DNA of 64,000 nt from positions 496,001 to 560,000 of the forward strand of contig JANFNE010000011.1 in the NCBI GenBank assembly GCA_024867545.1. The letters are read 5' to 3'. Position 1 is the stretch's first letter; every line of letters begins with the position of its first letter. Positions 34,780 through 47,240 of the stretch are shown here, piece after piece. The notes under the pieces are model-generated. The model saw nothing but the letters and a program-made list of their open reading frames with translations. It did not search any database and was not told the DNA's origin. The DNA is from Phytopythium helicoides (taxonomy: Eukaryota; Oomycota; Peronosporomycetes; Pythiales; Pythiaceae). A program made the position numbers and the translations under genes.

Positions 34780-37700
34780 ATGGCGGCCAACGTCCCGCCG
34801 CGGCGCTCGTCCCTGGCGGCGCGCGAGGCCCAGGGCGACCAGGTGATCGACGTAGGGAGCCTGGCGCCTGCGCTGCTGCCCTCCAGCCCCGGCGGCGCGG
34901 CTTCAGGATCGCACGAGGCGCCGCCGGGCGACTACGTCCCGGCGCGGCGCGGGAGTCGCGCGTTGTCGTTGTCGGGCGTGCGGCCGCCGGTCGTGGACGG
35001 CAAGAAGGCGCAGGAGGTCAGCAACGACACCCCGCACGAGCACCAGTACCCGCGAGGACGAACGCAAGTGCCCATGGACTCGCCTGGCGACGAGCTTGGA
35101 CAGGACCTGGGTCTGGACGGGGAGGATGACGACGCCTTGTCGTCGTCTTCGTCTTCAGCCGGTGGAGCTGCGAGGATGCCCAGACGCATGCGCAACCGAG
35201 TGTTCTTCCAGTCGGACGACATCCCCAGGAGCTACCGATACCGGTCAAGCGCGGGCGTGCTGCAGCGCATTACGCTTAGGAGACGCAAGAGAGGGCCGCA
35301 CGACTGGTTCTGGACGGCCATCGCGCTGACGACGCTACTTTCGCTGTCGCTGCTCACGGGTGTCGTCATTTACCTTATGCAGACCGACTTCTTCGCGTCC
35401 CATCAGACGGATCTACTCGGCACGACGGTCGAAAACCGCTTTACTGTTGTTTCGAAGCAGGACTCGAGCGCCAAGATCTACCTCAAAAGTGGTGCGAACC
35501 ACTGTGTGTTGTTGAGTGAGAGGCTGGCCCACGACTCATGGTACTGTGTTTGGTGATCAAGGATATGCGAGCGAGGCCATGATGGCATTTTCAGACGGAG
35601 AGCTACGTGTTGGTCGCAGAGCAATTGAAGCATCCGAGCCGCAGAGCTTCTTTGGTATGTCTCTCTTCACGAACGGCACTGCCGAGTTCACAAACAGAGT
35701 AGAAGGTGAGCTTGTATAATTCATGGCCTCGACACGGTATCAGGTACTCATGACAACTTATGAAGCCCCGTCAATCGCGACCGAGTACCTCTACGCGACC
35801 AAGGCAGTGGTATTCGACGATGGCACTGTCATGACTACCGCTGCCAATATGTCTGGTGGCGTCAAAGAAGTCGGCGACTTGAACCTCGTCTCACAGTCTG
35901 GATCGGTAGTGACGAGCGCTGGCGGGAAGCCCCTGTTAGTTGTTGATCCTTCCGGCGGAGTGACCGTCGCGAACTCGAACGCAGATGACCCAACAGCGAG
36001 CGGGATCAAGCTGAACGGAGCAAAAGGCACCATCTCGATTGCAAGCGATTTTGCTCTCCATCATGACGGCAACATATCCAGATTATCAACTCCACTTGCG
36101 CTGCGGCTGAACTCGAGTAAGTCCTTCACTCATTATACTACCCCATGACCGATCTAGCCATAACATTCGATTCCGTGGCCAGGTGGAGTGATGCTCAGTA
36201 GTGCTACAGGCGGGAAAGTTACCCTTACCGTTGCTGGGAACGACATTGTAGAAGAAAATGCAGCAGAAGAAGAACGTGAGCTGGAGGGCGAGGGAGCTGC
36301 TAATTCTCAGGGCGAATCTGCAAACAGCGAAAGCGTAACGATGCAGATTGTTGGCCAGTCATCATCGACGCAGAGCCAAGGTGGAGATCTTCATATTGCG
36401 GGTGGCGACGGCTTGGAGGTTGGTGGAGATATCGTCTTGGTTGGTGGAGTGGCCTCCGATACCTCGCTGGTGGAGTACGGGACAATTTCTATCAACGCGG
36501 AGCTTGATAAAACTTCAACATCGCTGACTGAGATCGGCAGTCATAGCAAGTCGCACACCGTCAACCTCCACGGTATGATCTCGATGAACCGAAAAATATC
36601 CGGGAGCTTCGACAACTCGACTGCTGTTCGTGTATCGGGCGGATTATTCAATGTCTCTGCACAGCGAATCTCTCTGAACAACACTGCTGTCCCCGGATCT
36701 CGCCTTCGCATCGACTCCAAAGATTTACGTATCGGACGACAGGCTCTCCGTCTATCAAGATGGGGCAACTCGGGCACTCTGACGTTGTTCTCGAAGGTGC
36801 TGATCTACTACTCGACGCATCGGAAGATATTAGTATCGGTGCTGGAGCAAATGTTATTACGATTGGCAAGTCCAGCCTGATCGGTCAATCTGTTGGTATC
36901 TCGTCAGGTGCGACGTTTTTGTTTAACACATTTTGAACTTGGTCGCAGCAGCTAACTCCACAGTCATCTGGTACGATAGAATCGCTGCATTTAGACGCAT
37001 CAAGCAGTCTCTCAATCCACCCCAGCCATACCAACGCAAAAACTACTGTGTTTGGCCAAGTTTTGTTCAAGGGAAATTCAACAACAGCTGCCCATCCTGT
37101 TGCATCAGTCGACAATGTGGCTGTCGCTATTGATGCTCCGGAGCTTCGCATCGGAAGCAGTGGACAAACGACTGATATTTCAATCGAGGCCACTGAAATC
37201 GTCATCGGTGAACCAGAGGTAAATGGAAGTCTTGTTACTGGCCGAGTCGAGATATCAAGTGCCAAAATTGAAATTGGAGCCGAAGGTAATGTGCTTCTAT
37301 ATTGTACCGTCATGCATCGCATTCTAACAAGTGTGAATGGCAACGTTGTGTCTCTACAGATTCTTTAGTTTCTTTACAGGGAACGACAGTCACGGTCGAT
37401 GCTCAGGAAGATGTTGTCATCGGAAATGAAGCTGTAACTGTCGATGTCGGGTCCGAGAATACAAACCAAGCAACGTTGCGCGGTAAACAAGTCGCTGTGC
37501 AGGGTAAGATGTTGCGGGCACATTTTAAGACAGTCGGTATGCTTAGAGTTGACCTACCCGTGCCTGTTTAGGTGCTGTTATAATGTCCGGAAATTCCCTA
37601 GCCGTCGATTCCTCGACCATTTCGTTCGGCAAAAACAAAACTACGGACATCAATATCGGCTCTGCAGCTACCAGCACGATCAGCGTCGATGGCCAGAAAA

Positions 37701-38422
37701 TTTCAATTGGCAGTGGCACTTTCACCGCTTCTGTTGGATCGTCTGGAGCATCAACCATCGAGATCGGGTCAGCGGATGCAACTATCAATCTGATGGGCCA
37801 AGTGACCGTAAACGGCGATGATCTAGCCACTCGCCGGCGATTAGTTTCGACAGATGAATCCAAGGTTTTTGGATATCTGAACGCCAAACGATTCACTGTT
37901 GATGTGTCAAGCGGTCGCAAGGAGTTTGGTATTCCATTCGAAGATGGATTCGCATCGGATCCTGCACGGTTCCAAGTTACAACAGCAACCGAAAGGTTCC
38001 TGTCAATCGAGCTTCCATATTACGATGAGGTTCGACCAAGTCGACATGTCCAACTTTCGCTGTCAATTGCTCGTCTGCGCATTCAGAGTAGCTCAAATCC
38101 CAAGTTTTCCAGCAAGTTAAGGTAGGCAAAAATACTTTTGCTGTGTAAACTCGGGTTCTAAGGGGACGTCAACTGCAGGTGTAGCGTTTTTCGACACACG
38201 ACAAGCTCTTCCAATATTGAGGTAGTGGTAGAAGCCAACGCTGACGTCAACCACTGTGAGTCATCCGAGTGCGATGACGGCATCTTTAACGGACTGTCGA
38301 TGCAAAGGATCATCCGATTGGGTCCTGGCGATTCTTTCAGCACAAAATGTCTGGTCGTGACTCAGACTTCGAGCTCGAAACTGTTGGTAGATGATGCACA
38401 GTACAACTTTGTCGAACTGTAG
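34780..38422 (+). CDS. Type II membrane protein with long repetitive beta-rich ectodomain
   Basis: Eight exons (34780-35491, 35562-35705, 35766-36116, 36183-36907, 36949-37285, 37360-37503, 37572-38121, 38179-38422). With one deletion near 36783 and one insertion near 36970 corrected, they sum to exactly 1069 codons. Residues 1-175 are a polar, Ser/acidic cytosolic region; WFWTAIALTTLLSLSLLTGVV (about 176-200) is a single membrane anchor. The rest is made of short Ile/Gly/Asn-rich strands repeating roughly as xIxIGxxxxTxIxIxA (LRIGSSGQTTDISIEATEIVIG, DINIGSAATSTISVDGQKISIG), as in phage tail fibres and beta-helical adhesins. A separate C-terminal domain of about 190 residues with several Cys ends the protein. 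Function unknown; surface adhesion or wall contact is an inference. Confidence 0.7.
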
Positions 38423-38489
38423 TGGTGAAAATGAGCGTCGTGGTCTGACAATGTGCACCCACCCACACTTTTGCATGGACAAGGTCATC

Positions 38490-41400
38490 TCAACAGCTCA
38501 AGCAAATCATAAGTTTTCTCCTGATTCCGTCATGCCCAGGAAAACAGGCACGTGCGGCTTCTGCAACCTCCACGACACCTTCGCGCCTCGCAAATTGCTG
38601 CAATGTGGATGTACCTGCCACTAAGTTCAGCAACGCCCAACTCCCATAAAATTGCACGTCTTCGCTCGCAGGGCAATTGAGCATGGCAGCGATCACTGCA
38701 CCGACACCACCACGGGAAGCCATACCTTCGCACATAGAGTCTACGAGGCGAACACAGTAAAAATCGATCAAACACTATGTTCTTCAAGCATATCGAGGAC
38801 ATCGTACCCGATCCTGCTAGCGTAAGTAAAGCCCAGCAGCACCTTTTTTGAACTCCGGCACTTTTTGGCTGCAACTGCATCAGACGTAGGACTGCGTCAA
38901 CACCACCACTTGAGAGGATGCGCTGGCGATTAGTTTCTACAAACCAGATATTTGTCAGAGATCCAAGTAGAATTTGACAACGCATTAAAGCTCCCACCGC
39001 AGTTGTGTGCGAGATTCGTCAAGGCGACACAGCACGTTTCCTGGAGCTTAATTTCGGAGCCAAATTTCTTCATCGTGCTCAGCACGAGCTCAATGGCACC
39101 CTCGGCTGCAACAATGACACGGTTTCTATCATGGCTGAACACACTCATACTCAAAAACCTGCACGCCTCAAACTGAAATGCAGCACTTGTGCTGTACGCG
39201 TGCATGAGAGCCAGTACCGTTCGTATCACGTGACATTCAGGCAAGTCATCTTTGATAGCATCTTATGGAAAGCACGATATAAGTACCCTACATCCGAAGT
39301 CAAAGAGTTAGCAAATGAGCACTGCCTACCGTTTACTTTTAGGAGCTCTATGAGTTTCTTCAACCCGTCAAGTCGCTGTCTCATATCCCTTTCAGCTGCT
39401 TCGACCTCTGTCATCGACGAATACTCTTCCCCCCTCGGTGGCGACTCCAGTTCGTTGACGATTTTGACCAGAGGCTTGTTCTTGGGACTTTTCACTATGA
39501 GAGCATGAGGTCGAAACTCGGATGGCGCACCGTCTACACTTCGCTGTCGCCGATGTCCCTGCTTGCTTCTAGCTGGTGTGCGCCTCATACGCTCTTCGCA
39601 CTCGCTACAATATCCAGATGAACCTACTAGGTACTTCGGAGCATCACAGTCAGGCGTCATGCACCGTCTCTGCTTGCGAGCTAGCTCTATTCGTGTTGAA
39701 CACAAAATAATCAGCTCAGCAGTGTAGCTCTAGGACACAGAGAATCAACATTTTACCTGCTGCTTGTTCTTCTGCTTCTTGTTGCTTTCTCTCCTCCTCC
39801 AGCTTGACGATTCGTTGTTTAAGGGTACTTATTTCGGCGCGAGTGAACTCCGTTTCCTTACGAAGAGTATCCTTCTCTACTTCAAGCAGCGCTTGCCTGG
39901 CTTCTAGATCACGCTTTTCTTGCTCGAGTGCTTCTTTTTCACAACATAGTGCGGATGTTTCGTCAATTTTAGCCTGGTTCTCGTTTGCAAGGACCGAGAT
40001 TCGACTTTTCAGGTCGGCTTGAAACGTGTACGCTTCCTGAAGCTGGCATTTAAGACTTGCAACTTCACGTTCCTTTAATGTGATAACAACAGCAGGGTTT
40101 CTCGTGCCTCACTCAACCCTGTCGGACTTTGCCAAAGCTCGTGTGAGTAGCGACACCGCTCATCCTCAAGTTGTAACAATAATTTACATGAAGTTTCAGC
40201 CTGAAGTTCTGCTTTTTGGCGAGCGTTTTGCTCATCCTGACAGCGGCGAACGGCTTGCAATAGACGACCTTCCAGATCCTTTAAAACGTCGCGCTCGCTC
40301 CCAATTTTTTTGCGTAATTCCTCGCATTCCCTTGTTGCACTCTTGTTCAGTTCTAACACACGAGATTTTTCATCTTTTAATTGCAATATCTCCATTAAGA
40401 GTTGCTGATTTTCATTCACCAATCGGAGCTTTTCTACTTCCAGCTTTTTTGAATCAGTGTGAACCTTGACGATTTTTTCATTCAGCAAAGAATGACGCAC
40501 CAAAAGTTCTTCACTTTGCATTGAGAGGGCTTCAAAAAGCTCTCTATTATGGTCTGATTCGGATCTCAAGTAGGCGATTAATACTTCAGACTTTTCTCTC
40601 TCGAGCTCAACAGCGTACTTCTCTCGTTGTAGGTGCTCGAACTGTTGCACTAGAACCTCAAAATTTTTCTGCTCATCAACAAGCTCTTGCTCCACTGCCT
40701 CAAGTCGCTTCACCATGATTTCTGCGTGACTAGAGCGCTCTCTGAGAGCTTTCTCGACTTGCATTTGTTCTCGAAACGAAAACTTGCGGTCAGCGTGCAG
40801 AAAGCTTGGTAATAGGACAGATGAGCACTCGTCATCAAGGATGCCGGTACTAGCTGTGCTGTCAAAGCAAAACTTTTCTGCAAGGGCCACTAAGAGCATT
40901 TCAGCTGTCACTTTACCGGAATGGTTGTCCCAAACCCACTGCTCAGAATTTTGATCAGAGTTCAACTCATGGGCTGGACCAATGTGATCGACTCCTGCAA
41001 ATATGAAAGTGGCTCGAATGATCGCGTAGAATACTGGATCTAGCTGTCGAGCACGCGACAGCTTATTGACTAACTCATTTGAGGGTTTATCGCCTGTGCA
41101 CATTTCAAGCAACAAAACCCCAAACGCAAATAGGTCTCGCATCTCATTTGACAGATGCTCTGGATTAGCTGAAGCTTCACCACTTTTAGTCGCGTCAATG
41201 GTATTGTAAAAGGTTGTAAAAGAGCTATCCACATGAATCGATGGCATCCCAGCATAATGGGTGACGAGTTCTCCCCCAAAGCGGCGGATTTTCACGATGC
41301 CTGCAGGATCTAGCATGACTCGTCGACTTGTCAGCACGACCCCAAGAGATTGATTGTTCTGGTGTAGGAAAGCTAGAGCACGTAGTACTTGAATGCTTAT

Positions 41401-41825
41401 GAACGCAATATCAAATCGTGATAGCTTCATGCGTTCTACATGAAGAACGTCGAACAGATTTGTTGCAAACAGCTGTGTAACGATGTGATCAACCACTCGT
41501 GGCTTTATATTATCATGCCTGCTTGAATCTTGCTCCACCATACCAAGTGGAGTATCCAGATTCTGCAATATGCGCACTTGTTACTCCATAAACCTAAGAA
41601 GAAGAAAAAGTAGTTGGCACCTACCGGGTGGGCAAATGGAAAAATCAGGTCTTCAATCGCGCGCATAGTTTCCAAGCTGAGCTGCTGTCTTGTAGAAGTG
41701 GCCCGGAGCGATCGAACACATACTGGGGTCCCGGCATAATTGCCCTTCCTGACCTTCCAACCAGAGCTTTGCGATAGCAACCCAGTGACGCTGTGGTCAA
41801 TGTCTAGGCCATCTTCTGTCAGCAT
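38490..41825 (-). CDS. Pseudokinase - coiled coil - zinc motif - armadillo repeat protein
   Basis: Likely ATG at 41825. The first ~300 residues follow a kinase fold (SRFDIAFISIQVLRALAFLH, RDLFAFGVLLLEMCTGDKP, DPVFYAIIRATF) but lack the catalytic HRD (SLGVVLTSRRVML in its place) and the DFG (IRRFGG), so it is probably inactive. A coiled coil of about 350 residues follows, then a CMTPDCDAPKY...YCSEC zinc-like motif, then armadillo-type repeats (AAEGAIELVLSTMKKF, SGGVDAVLRLMQLQ, GGVGAVIAAMLNCP). Introns include 39687-39756, 38937-38998 and 38741-38807. Frame problems near 41625, 40098 and 39340 leave parts of the model uncertain. It starts only 61 bp downstream of the RIF1 stop on the same strand. 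Confidence 0.65.
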
Positions 41826-41886
41826 AGCGAGCAATATGTCGATGATCAAAGATGCAGGAGTGAAAAGTAAATACTATAATTAGGTT

Positions 41887-44800
41887 TTACGATGGCTTGC
41901 TCGCACCATTCTCGGCACCCGCGCGATCGAGCAAACGGCGACATCGCCGCGCACTCGTGTCCGCTACTATATGGAGCTGTTCACTTAATGTCTCCACAAG
42001 CTGATGAGCTTCTTGGTAATCCGCTAGCACCTGCCGCATATTGGCGGCATCAGTATGCAAACTGGATTCACTCTGTAGACTTTCTTCTTCTGCGGCAAGC
42101 TTCTCGACGTAGTATGCCGATCGGCGAAGATGCTGCAACAACTTCAGCATGTACTGACTCATTTTGTCGTCTGAATCTAAGTCTTGGATCTTGTGTGGCT
42201 GTTCTTGGGATGCCTCGCCCGGTCTAGTAATGCGCGTAGTATCCCCCTCACCAGTGGGTAGTTGAAATGTCACGCGGTCTGCGAGTTTCGGATCCACGGC
42301 CTTTGGAGTCTGGTCTCCCATCTCGCTATTGAGTTCTTCCAGAGACCGTCGTGCTCGCTTCCGACCTGGACTGTCCAGTTGTAGAGGAGATACTCCATTG
42401 TGGAGCATGCGGCCTGCTTGACGTTTTCCAAGTGCACTTCTTCTCGGAGAAGGGGATGCTCTTGAGGATGTAGGCGTTGCTGGTGCCGATCCAGTCCCTG
42501 AGGTTTTTCGACTGGGAGTTAGAGGAATCTTTTGTTTTAGTGGACTATTAACCGCACCGACAGCACGGTTCTTCTCGTCTCATAGTCGGAGAGTGCGCGA
42601 ATAACAGTCTCGACAGGGTCTTTGATCCCGAACGTTTTGACTTTAGCGGTCGTTGTCGAGCTTAAATCCCCAACAGTCTTGATTTTGTAGAATGAGAAGA
42701 ACGGGCGAAACGCCAGCGGAAAATGCCGATAGATGAGCGAAATACTGTCGAGGCAACCAACCAGAGGTGGATAGATCGGTTCGTTCGGTCCAGCCACGGC
42801 GTTTGGCATTTCAGAAGACACTGAAGCCCTCTTTTCGTGGGCGTGACTTTTAGTGCGGAGGTTACTTCACCTAGTAGACTGAATTCTTGCTGGAGATTGT
42901 TCAGCGTCAGGCTCTGGAGTCTTTGCTGAGACCATCGCAGGCGGTGCTACCTCTGTCGACTCCTCTCTTCTTGGTCGTGCAGAAAGGATAGGAGAGCAAG
43001 GGGCAGCCGCTTCGTGGTCTGAGATAGTAGTAGAGGCGTAACTCGAATTACCCGAAGCACTCGATTTCTGCGTTGTCATTGGCCCTCGCACTAAGCACTC
43101 CAGGTCTATGGCGTTGTGGGAGACTGCCTCGTCAACAACGAAATTGGAAGTATTAGCCATAGACGAGGAAGGCAAGTCTTCGAGGTGGGTGATGTTACTG
43201 ATTGCGTCTGGATGAGTAGCTGACTCTTCGACAACCTCATCCTTTGCTGGTTGGGGTGACTCTACAGAGGAAGATATTACAATGACTGAACCAGATGACT
43301 CTGCATTTGAGGCACTCATACACAAAGCAACGAATCCATCCCACACTTGAGAGTCAACTTGACCATCTTGTTCTGCCTTGACCAGAATCTGTGCTGCATT
43401 GACGCATCGCTCAATAAAACCCAGAACGTCATTCCAAGCTTGGCTTTCTGACAACTTCCCGTGAACTCCCTTCACTGCGCTCACCAAGAGCTCGCATAAC
43501 TTGCACACATGAACAGACATGCCCACAGCTTCACTCAACGATGGGTTGTTCTTGGCGTCGATGGCGATTGCGCTTTCCAGCAGCATATCTAACATCAGCA
43601 TTAACGCTACATTCTTTCGATGAGTAAGGCTCAGTAGATTCTCGGGTGGATTCTTTTCGGGGGTGAAAAAACGTCGAATAATGGAGCTACAGGCCGTATG
43701 AGATCCTTGCATCGACGTGAGTCGACTGACAATAGCACCCGATATCTTGCTTTTGGGGTGGAGTAACAGCGACGCGATCACTTCATTCGATGGAGCCGCA
43801 GATAGCACTTGCTCAAGCAGAACCACTTGCCAATCAATAGAAAGTTGGAATGTGCTGCTGACGCTGGATGACGCTCCAATAGCAAAATCGGAGCACAGAC
43901 GCGCTAATCGAAGTTGAAGCTTGTCGGGCTTATTCACAGACTTCCAGATCCGCTTGCAGAACCCTGCCCAAGTTGCACCGACTAGATCTCGTGCTTGATG
44001 CTTCACAACAGCCGAGACTTCAGCAGCTTCTGACATACTTATTAGCGCTTGAATCAAGCTAAATATGTCTGTCAGCAGGAATGCAAGGCCGATTGCACTC
44101 GAACCGATTACACAATCTTTTGAGGCTGGCGTCTCTACTTTAATACCGGGGCAATCCTTGGTTTGAGTGAGTTGCTCTTTCAGCAATGAAATGTTTGCTT
44201 CGATGCTATTAAGATTTGATGCGCTCCAGATAGATGCCGCCGTTGCGATGAACTCTGCCCGCTCTTCGTTTCCAGCGTCATCTGCACCACTACTCGACTG
44301 CAGCTGACTACGCGAAACCATAATAGTCGAGATTGGGATGCGGATGAGTTCTTCAATCCACCGATTCCATTTCGTTGAGTCCTGCTGAGCACCCTCGATG
44401 GAAGCTACTCCATGGTAGTGCACATTAAAAGCGTTTACAGCCGCACCCACGAGCTTCTTCCAGCATAGATAAGCTGCATGAACGATATTTCGCATAGGCT
44501 CGACCTCTAATGCCACAACAACTGGCTGTACCAACAGTTGCACCACAGACTTTTTGAATAGCCAATGGTCTGTTGAGCAGAACGCATCGACTAGGTGACT
44601 CCACGCCTGGATGGCCATGAGACGCACCGCAGCGTCCGAGTGCCCCATTGCGTTCTCCGGAACGTACAGCACAGCATTCAGAACAGTTAGATCATCAACC
44701 AGCGCGCTTTGCATGAGCGTGATAGTGAGTGACCAAATGCTGAGAGCTTCAATATGTTTGTCTCGGTCGACGAGCTTCTTCATCGCTGGCAGCACGTACT

Positions 44801-45680
44801 CCCCAACGCACGACTGGACATGTGCAGCTACATCAGAAGTCCATTCGTGCTGGTACTGAGAGGCCTCCAACAGCAGTATCCGAGCTTGTTCTCTGGTGGC
44901 ACGATCACTGCTGAGCAATCGACTCGAAATGGGTTTTACCCACACGCCCAAAATCGTCGGTGATACTGCCATTTGCTCGGGATACTTGAGCATCAGCGAA
45001 TACAGCCCTTGCAATGCCTGCAGCTCAACTGTAAGACAATTACCACGGAATAGTAGTTAGCACACGATTAGTGGTGTTCATACAGCTAAAAACACGCACT
45101 TGGTCGAGACTTGAAGGGGTTGATGATGGCTTGCACGAGCCCCTCAACGGTGCGCGGCAACAGTCGATGGCGCGAGGAGCTAAAGTTCTGCATGGAGAGG
45201 CACCAGAGACAGAGCTTGTAGGTGGCCTGCACCGCACCGGACGCGTCAGCATATGAACCCTGATGGCGGCGCTTGATGGCAGCAGACCTCGTCCTGCGTC
45301 GAGAATAGCAGGCGCACGATCTCGGACAGGAAGAAGGACGTCTGGTTCTCGGGAAACGCGTCGGCCATAGCGCGATGGTACATGAAGTACGAGAGCGTGC
45401 GCAGGCACGCGTGCACCACGTCACGCGCCGTCGCGAGCTCCAAGTCGCGCCGGAACTCGTCGAGCAGCGCCGGCAGCGCCACGCGCAGCGCGCGCACCGA
45501 CGCCGGCGAGTCCTCGACCTGCAGCAGCGCGTTCAGCGCCAGGTACGCCTCCACGCGCGTCTCCCTGCCGCGCGACTGCGGGAAGTCGCGCTTTAGCAGC
45601 GCGTCCAGCGCCTTGGCCACTTCCTCTCGAGCCGACGCCATCACACCAATGGCAACTTGCGAGGCGTCCTTTCTAGACAT
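41887..45680 (-). CDS. RIF1: RIF1 replication-timing and telomere-associated protein
   Basis: The ATG at 45680 starts an alpha-helical HEAT-rich N-terminal domain typical of Rif1 (DAAVRLMAIQAWSHLVDAF). After a disordered Ser-rich middle comes the diagnostic Rif1 C-terminal domain, IYPPLVGCLDSI and SFYKIKTVGDLSSTTTAKVKTFGIKDP. Further on is RVTFQL, a PP1-docking RVxF motif, then a coiled coil. Introns 45227-45287, 45029-45099 and a 42-nt one, 42829-42870, which removes an in-frame TGA. A deletion near 42567 breaks the frame just after the conserved domain. The corrected exons total exactly 1207 codons. Rif1 recruits protein phosphatase 1 to delay late replication origins and acts in DNA repair. 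Confidence 0.82.
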
Positions 45681-45968
45681 TCGTACAGGTATTCGCTTTA
45701 ATGCCCACCGTTGCTATACCGGTATCAATCAATCAGTACTCTATTTTCTACCAATAGAATTGTCTTAAAAGTATTTTTGACCAATCCAATCAAGGTTGCG
45801 CACAACCGCAGATTTTTTTTTTTTTTTTGTTCGGTCGGCACCTGGCTTCAGATGCGGACGTGACGCGCGCGAGACGAAGCGAAGCGCTGGTGCATCGCTC
45901 TCTCCGCGTCGACTCCGGAGCTCCAGGCGACTCTACGAGACCGACCGACCTACCGACCGACCGACGCG
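45681..45968. promoter_or_regulatory. Divergent promoter with T16 run and GACC repeats
   Basis: 288 bases between the divergent starts of RIF1 and the small protein at 45969. It holds a 16-T run (45813-45828) and imperfect GACC repeats (45940-45965) directly before the ATG of the plus-strand gene. The T run is a plausible nucleosome-depleting element. Confidence 0.45.
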
Positions 45969-46827
45969 ATGGCGGACAAGCAGCCGGAGGAGGGGAAGCC
46001 GTGGGATGCGGCGCTGGGCGCCGTGTCCAAGCAGCTGGAGGACGCGACCAAGGGCGTGCGCGAGGCGACGGCCGACGGCGTGGGGCAGGTGCGCGGCGCC
46101 GTGATGGGCAACGTGGCGCAGGCCAAGGAGCTGTCGAGCTCGGCGCGCATCGCGGTCGTGCGCACGGCGCAGAAGGCGTGGGAGGCGATGCAGAAGACCA
46201 TCCGCCCAGCCGTCTCCGTGTTCGAGCAGGCCGACTCGGCCGAGGGCACGCCGCTGCGCAAGCAGTTTGCCACTGCGCGCGAGTCCGTCAACCGCCAGCT
46301 CTACGACGCGCAGGTGCGGTGCTGCGGGCGACAAAGGTGCTTGTGGAGCAACAGAACTGTCGTGGGCTGACACTCAGCTGCGGCCAAAAGGTCACCATCC
46401 AGGACACGAAGAAGATCGCCGACGAGCAGCTCGTGCCCGTCAAGTCGGCGCTCGACTTTTCCAAGATCCGTGCGTGCTGCATCGGCCTTTTCTAGCTCGT
46501 AGTGGGAGTGGTGTCTGATCGCGCCTGTTGTCGTGGTTTGTGCAGAGCTGATCAAGGCCAACGAATTCCGCCGCGAACACCCGGAGGCTGCTGCTGCCGG
46601 TCTCGCTCTTATCGTTGGGCTCCCGTCGCTCGCCTTCCGTACGTGTTGACCTCTCGCCTTCTCTACCGCGTCTACTTTTTTTGCCTTGCTAATGATAACT
46701 GCTCTTTCATCTTTTGCTGCTCACAGGCGGCAAGTGGGCAGCTGCGCGTAACGCAGTCGTGGCAGTCGGTGCTGGTGCTGCGGCTGCCTACGGCTCGGAC
46801 AAGTTCGCGGAGCGGAAGAGCAAGTAA
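45969..46827 (+). CDS. Small protein with amphipathic helices and Gly/Ala-rich membrane segments
   Basis: Four exons (45969-46313, 46378-46469, 46546-46638, 46727-46827). An extra A in an AAAA run near 46389 breaks the frame; without it the exons sum to exactly 210 codons (209 aa). The N-terminal ~115 residues form apolipoprotein-like amphipathic helices (KQLEDATKGVREATADGVGQV, QAKELSSSARIAVVR). The C-terminal third has EHPEAAAAGLALIVGLPSLAF and a second Gly/Ala-rich segment, both possible membrane hairpins. The layout recalls MICOS (MIC26/27) and perilipin-like proteins, but I cannot assign a family. Charged Lys-rich end (KFAERKSK). Confidence 0.62.
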
Positions 46828-47240
46828 TCTAGTTGCAGACTCGGCGCCTTGTGTAGTGGACGCCATGGAGCTGGGAAGCGATCCCCAGCCCAGCTTAATG
46901 CTCCTCAAATGCAATTGAAGGCCATGCTCGCCCAAGCGGCGTCAACACGTTGGTAGCGTCCAATATTCCCAGCATGGTGGTGGACGCCATAAACATCCAC
47001 GGTCAATGGCCCATCAGCACTCGCCCTTCCCGTTAGCTAGTCGCTCTTCCTTTTGCGGTGCACCATGTAGCCATGCACGAGCGCACTCACATCTCCACGC
47101 ATTTGTCGCAGCCGTCGCGCGTCGCCACGGTGCGAGACAGTGCCTAACCTCCATCATCAGGGATGACGATGTAATGTATAAAAACACAAAGGTCTGCCTG
47201 CCGTTCGAAGCTGTCGGCGGCCATTCTCCATTCCAGCGCC
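46828..47240. other. Intergenic region between two plus-strand genes
   Basis: About 410 bases with no supported gene. It should include the 3' end of the upstream gene and the promoter of the four-helix membrane protein. Confidence 0.4.

Noticed and set aside
42867..42869. TGA recoded as sense in RIF1
   Set aside because: A GT-AG intron that removes the TGA in frame explains it, and TGA is used as a normal stop elsewhere in the window.
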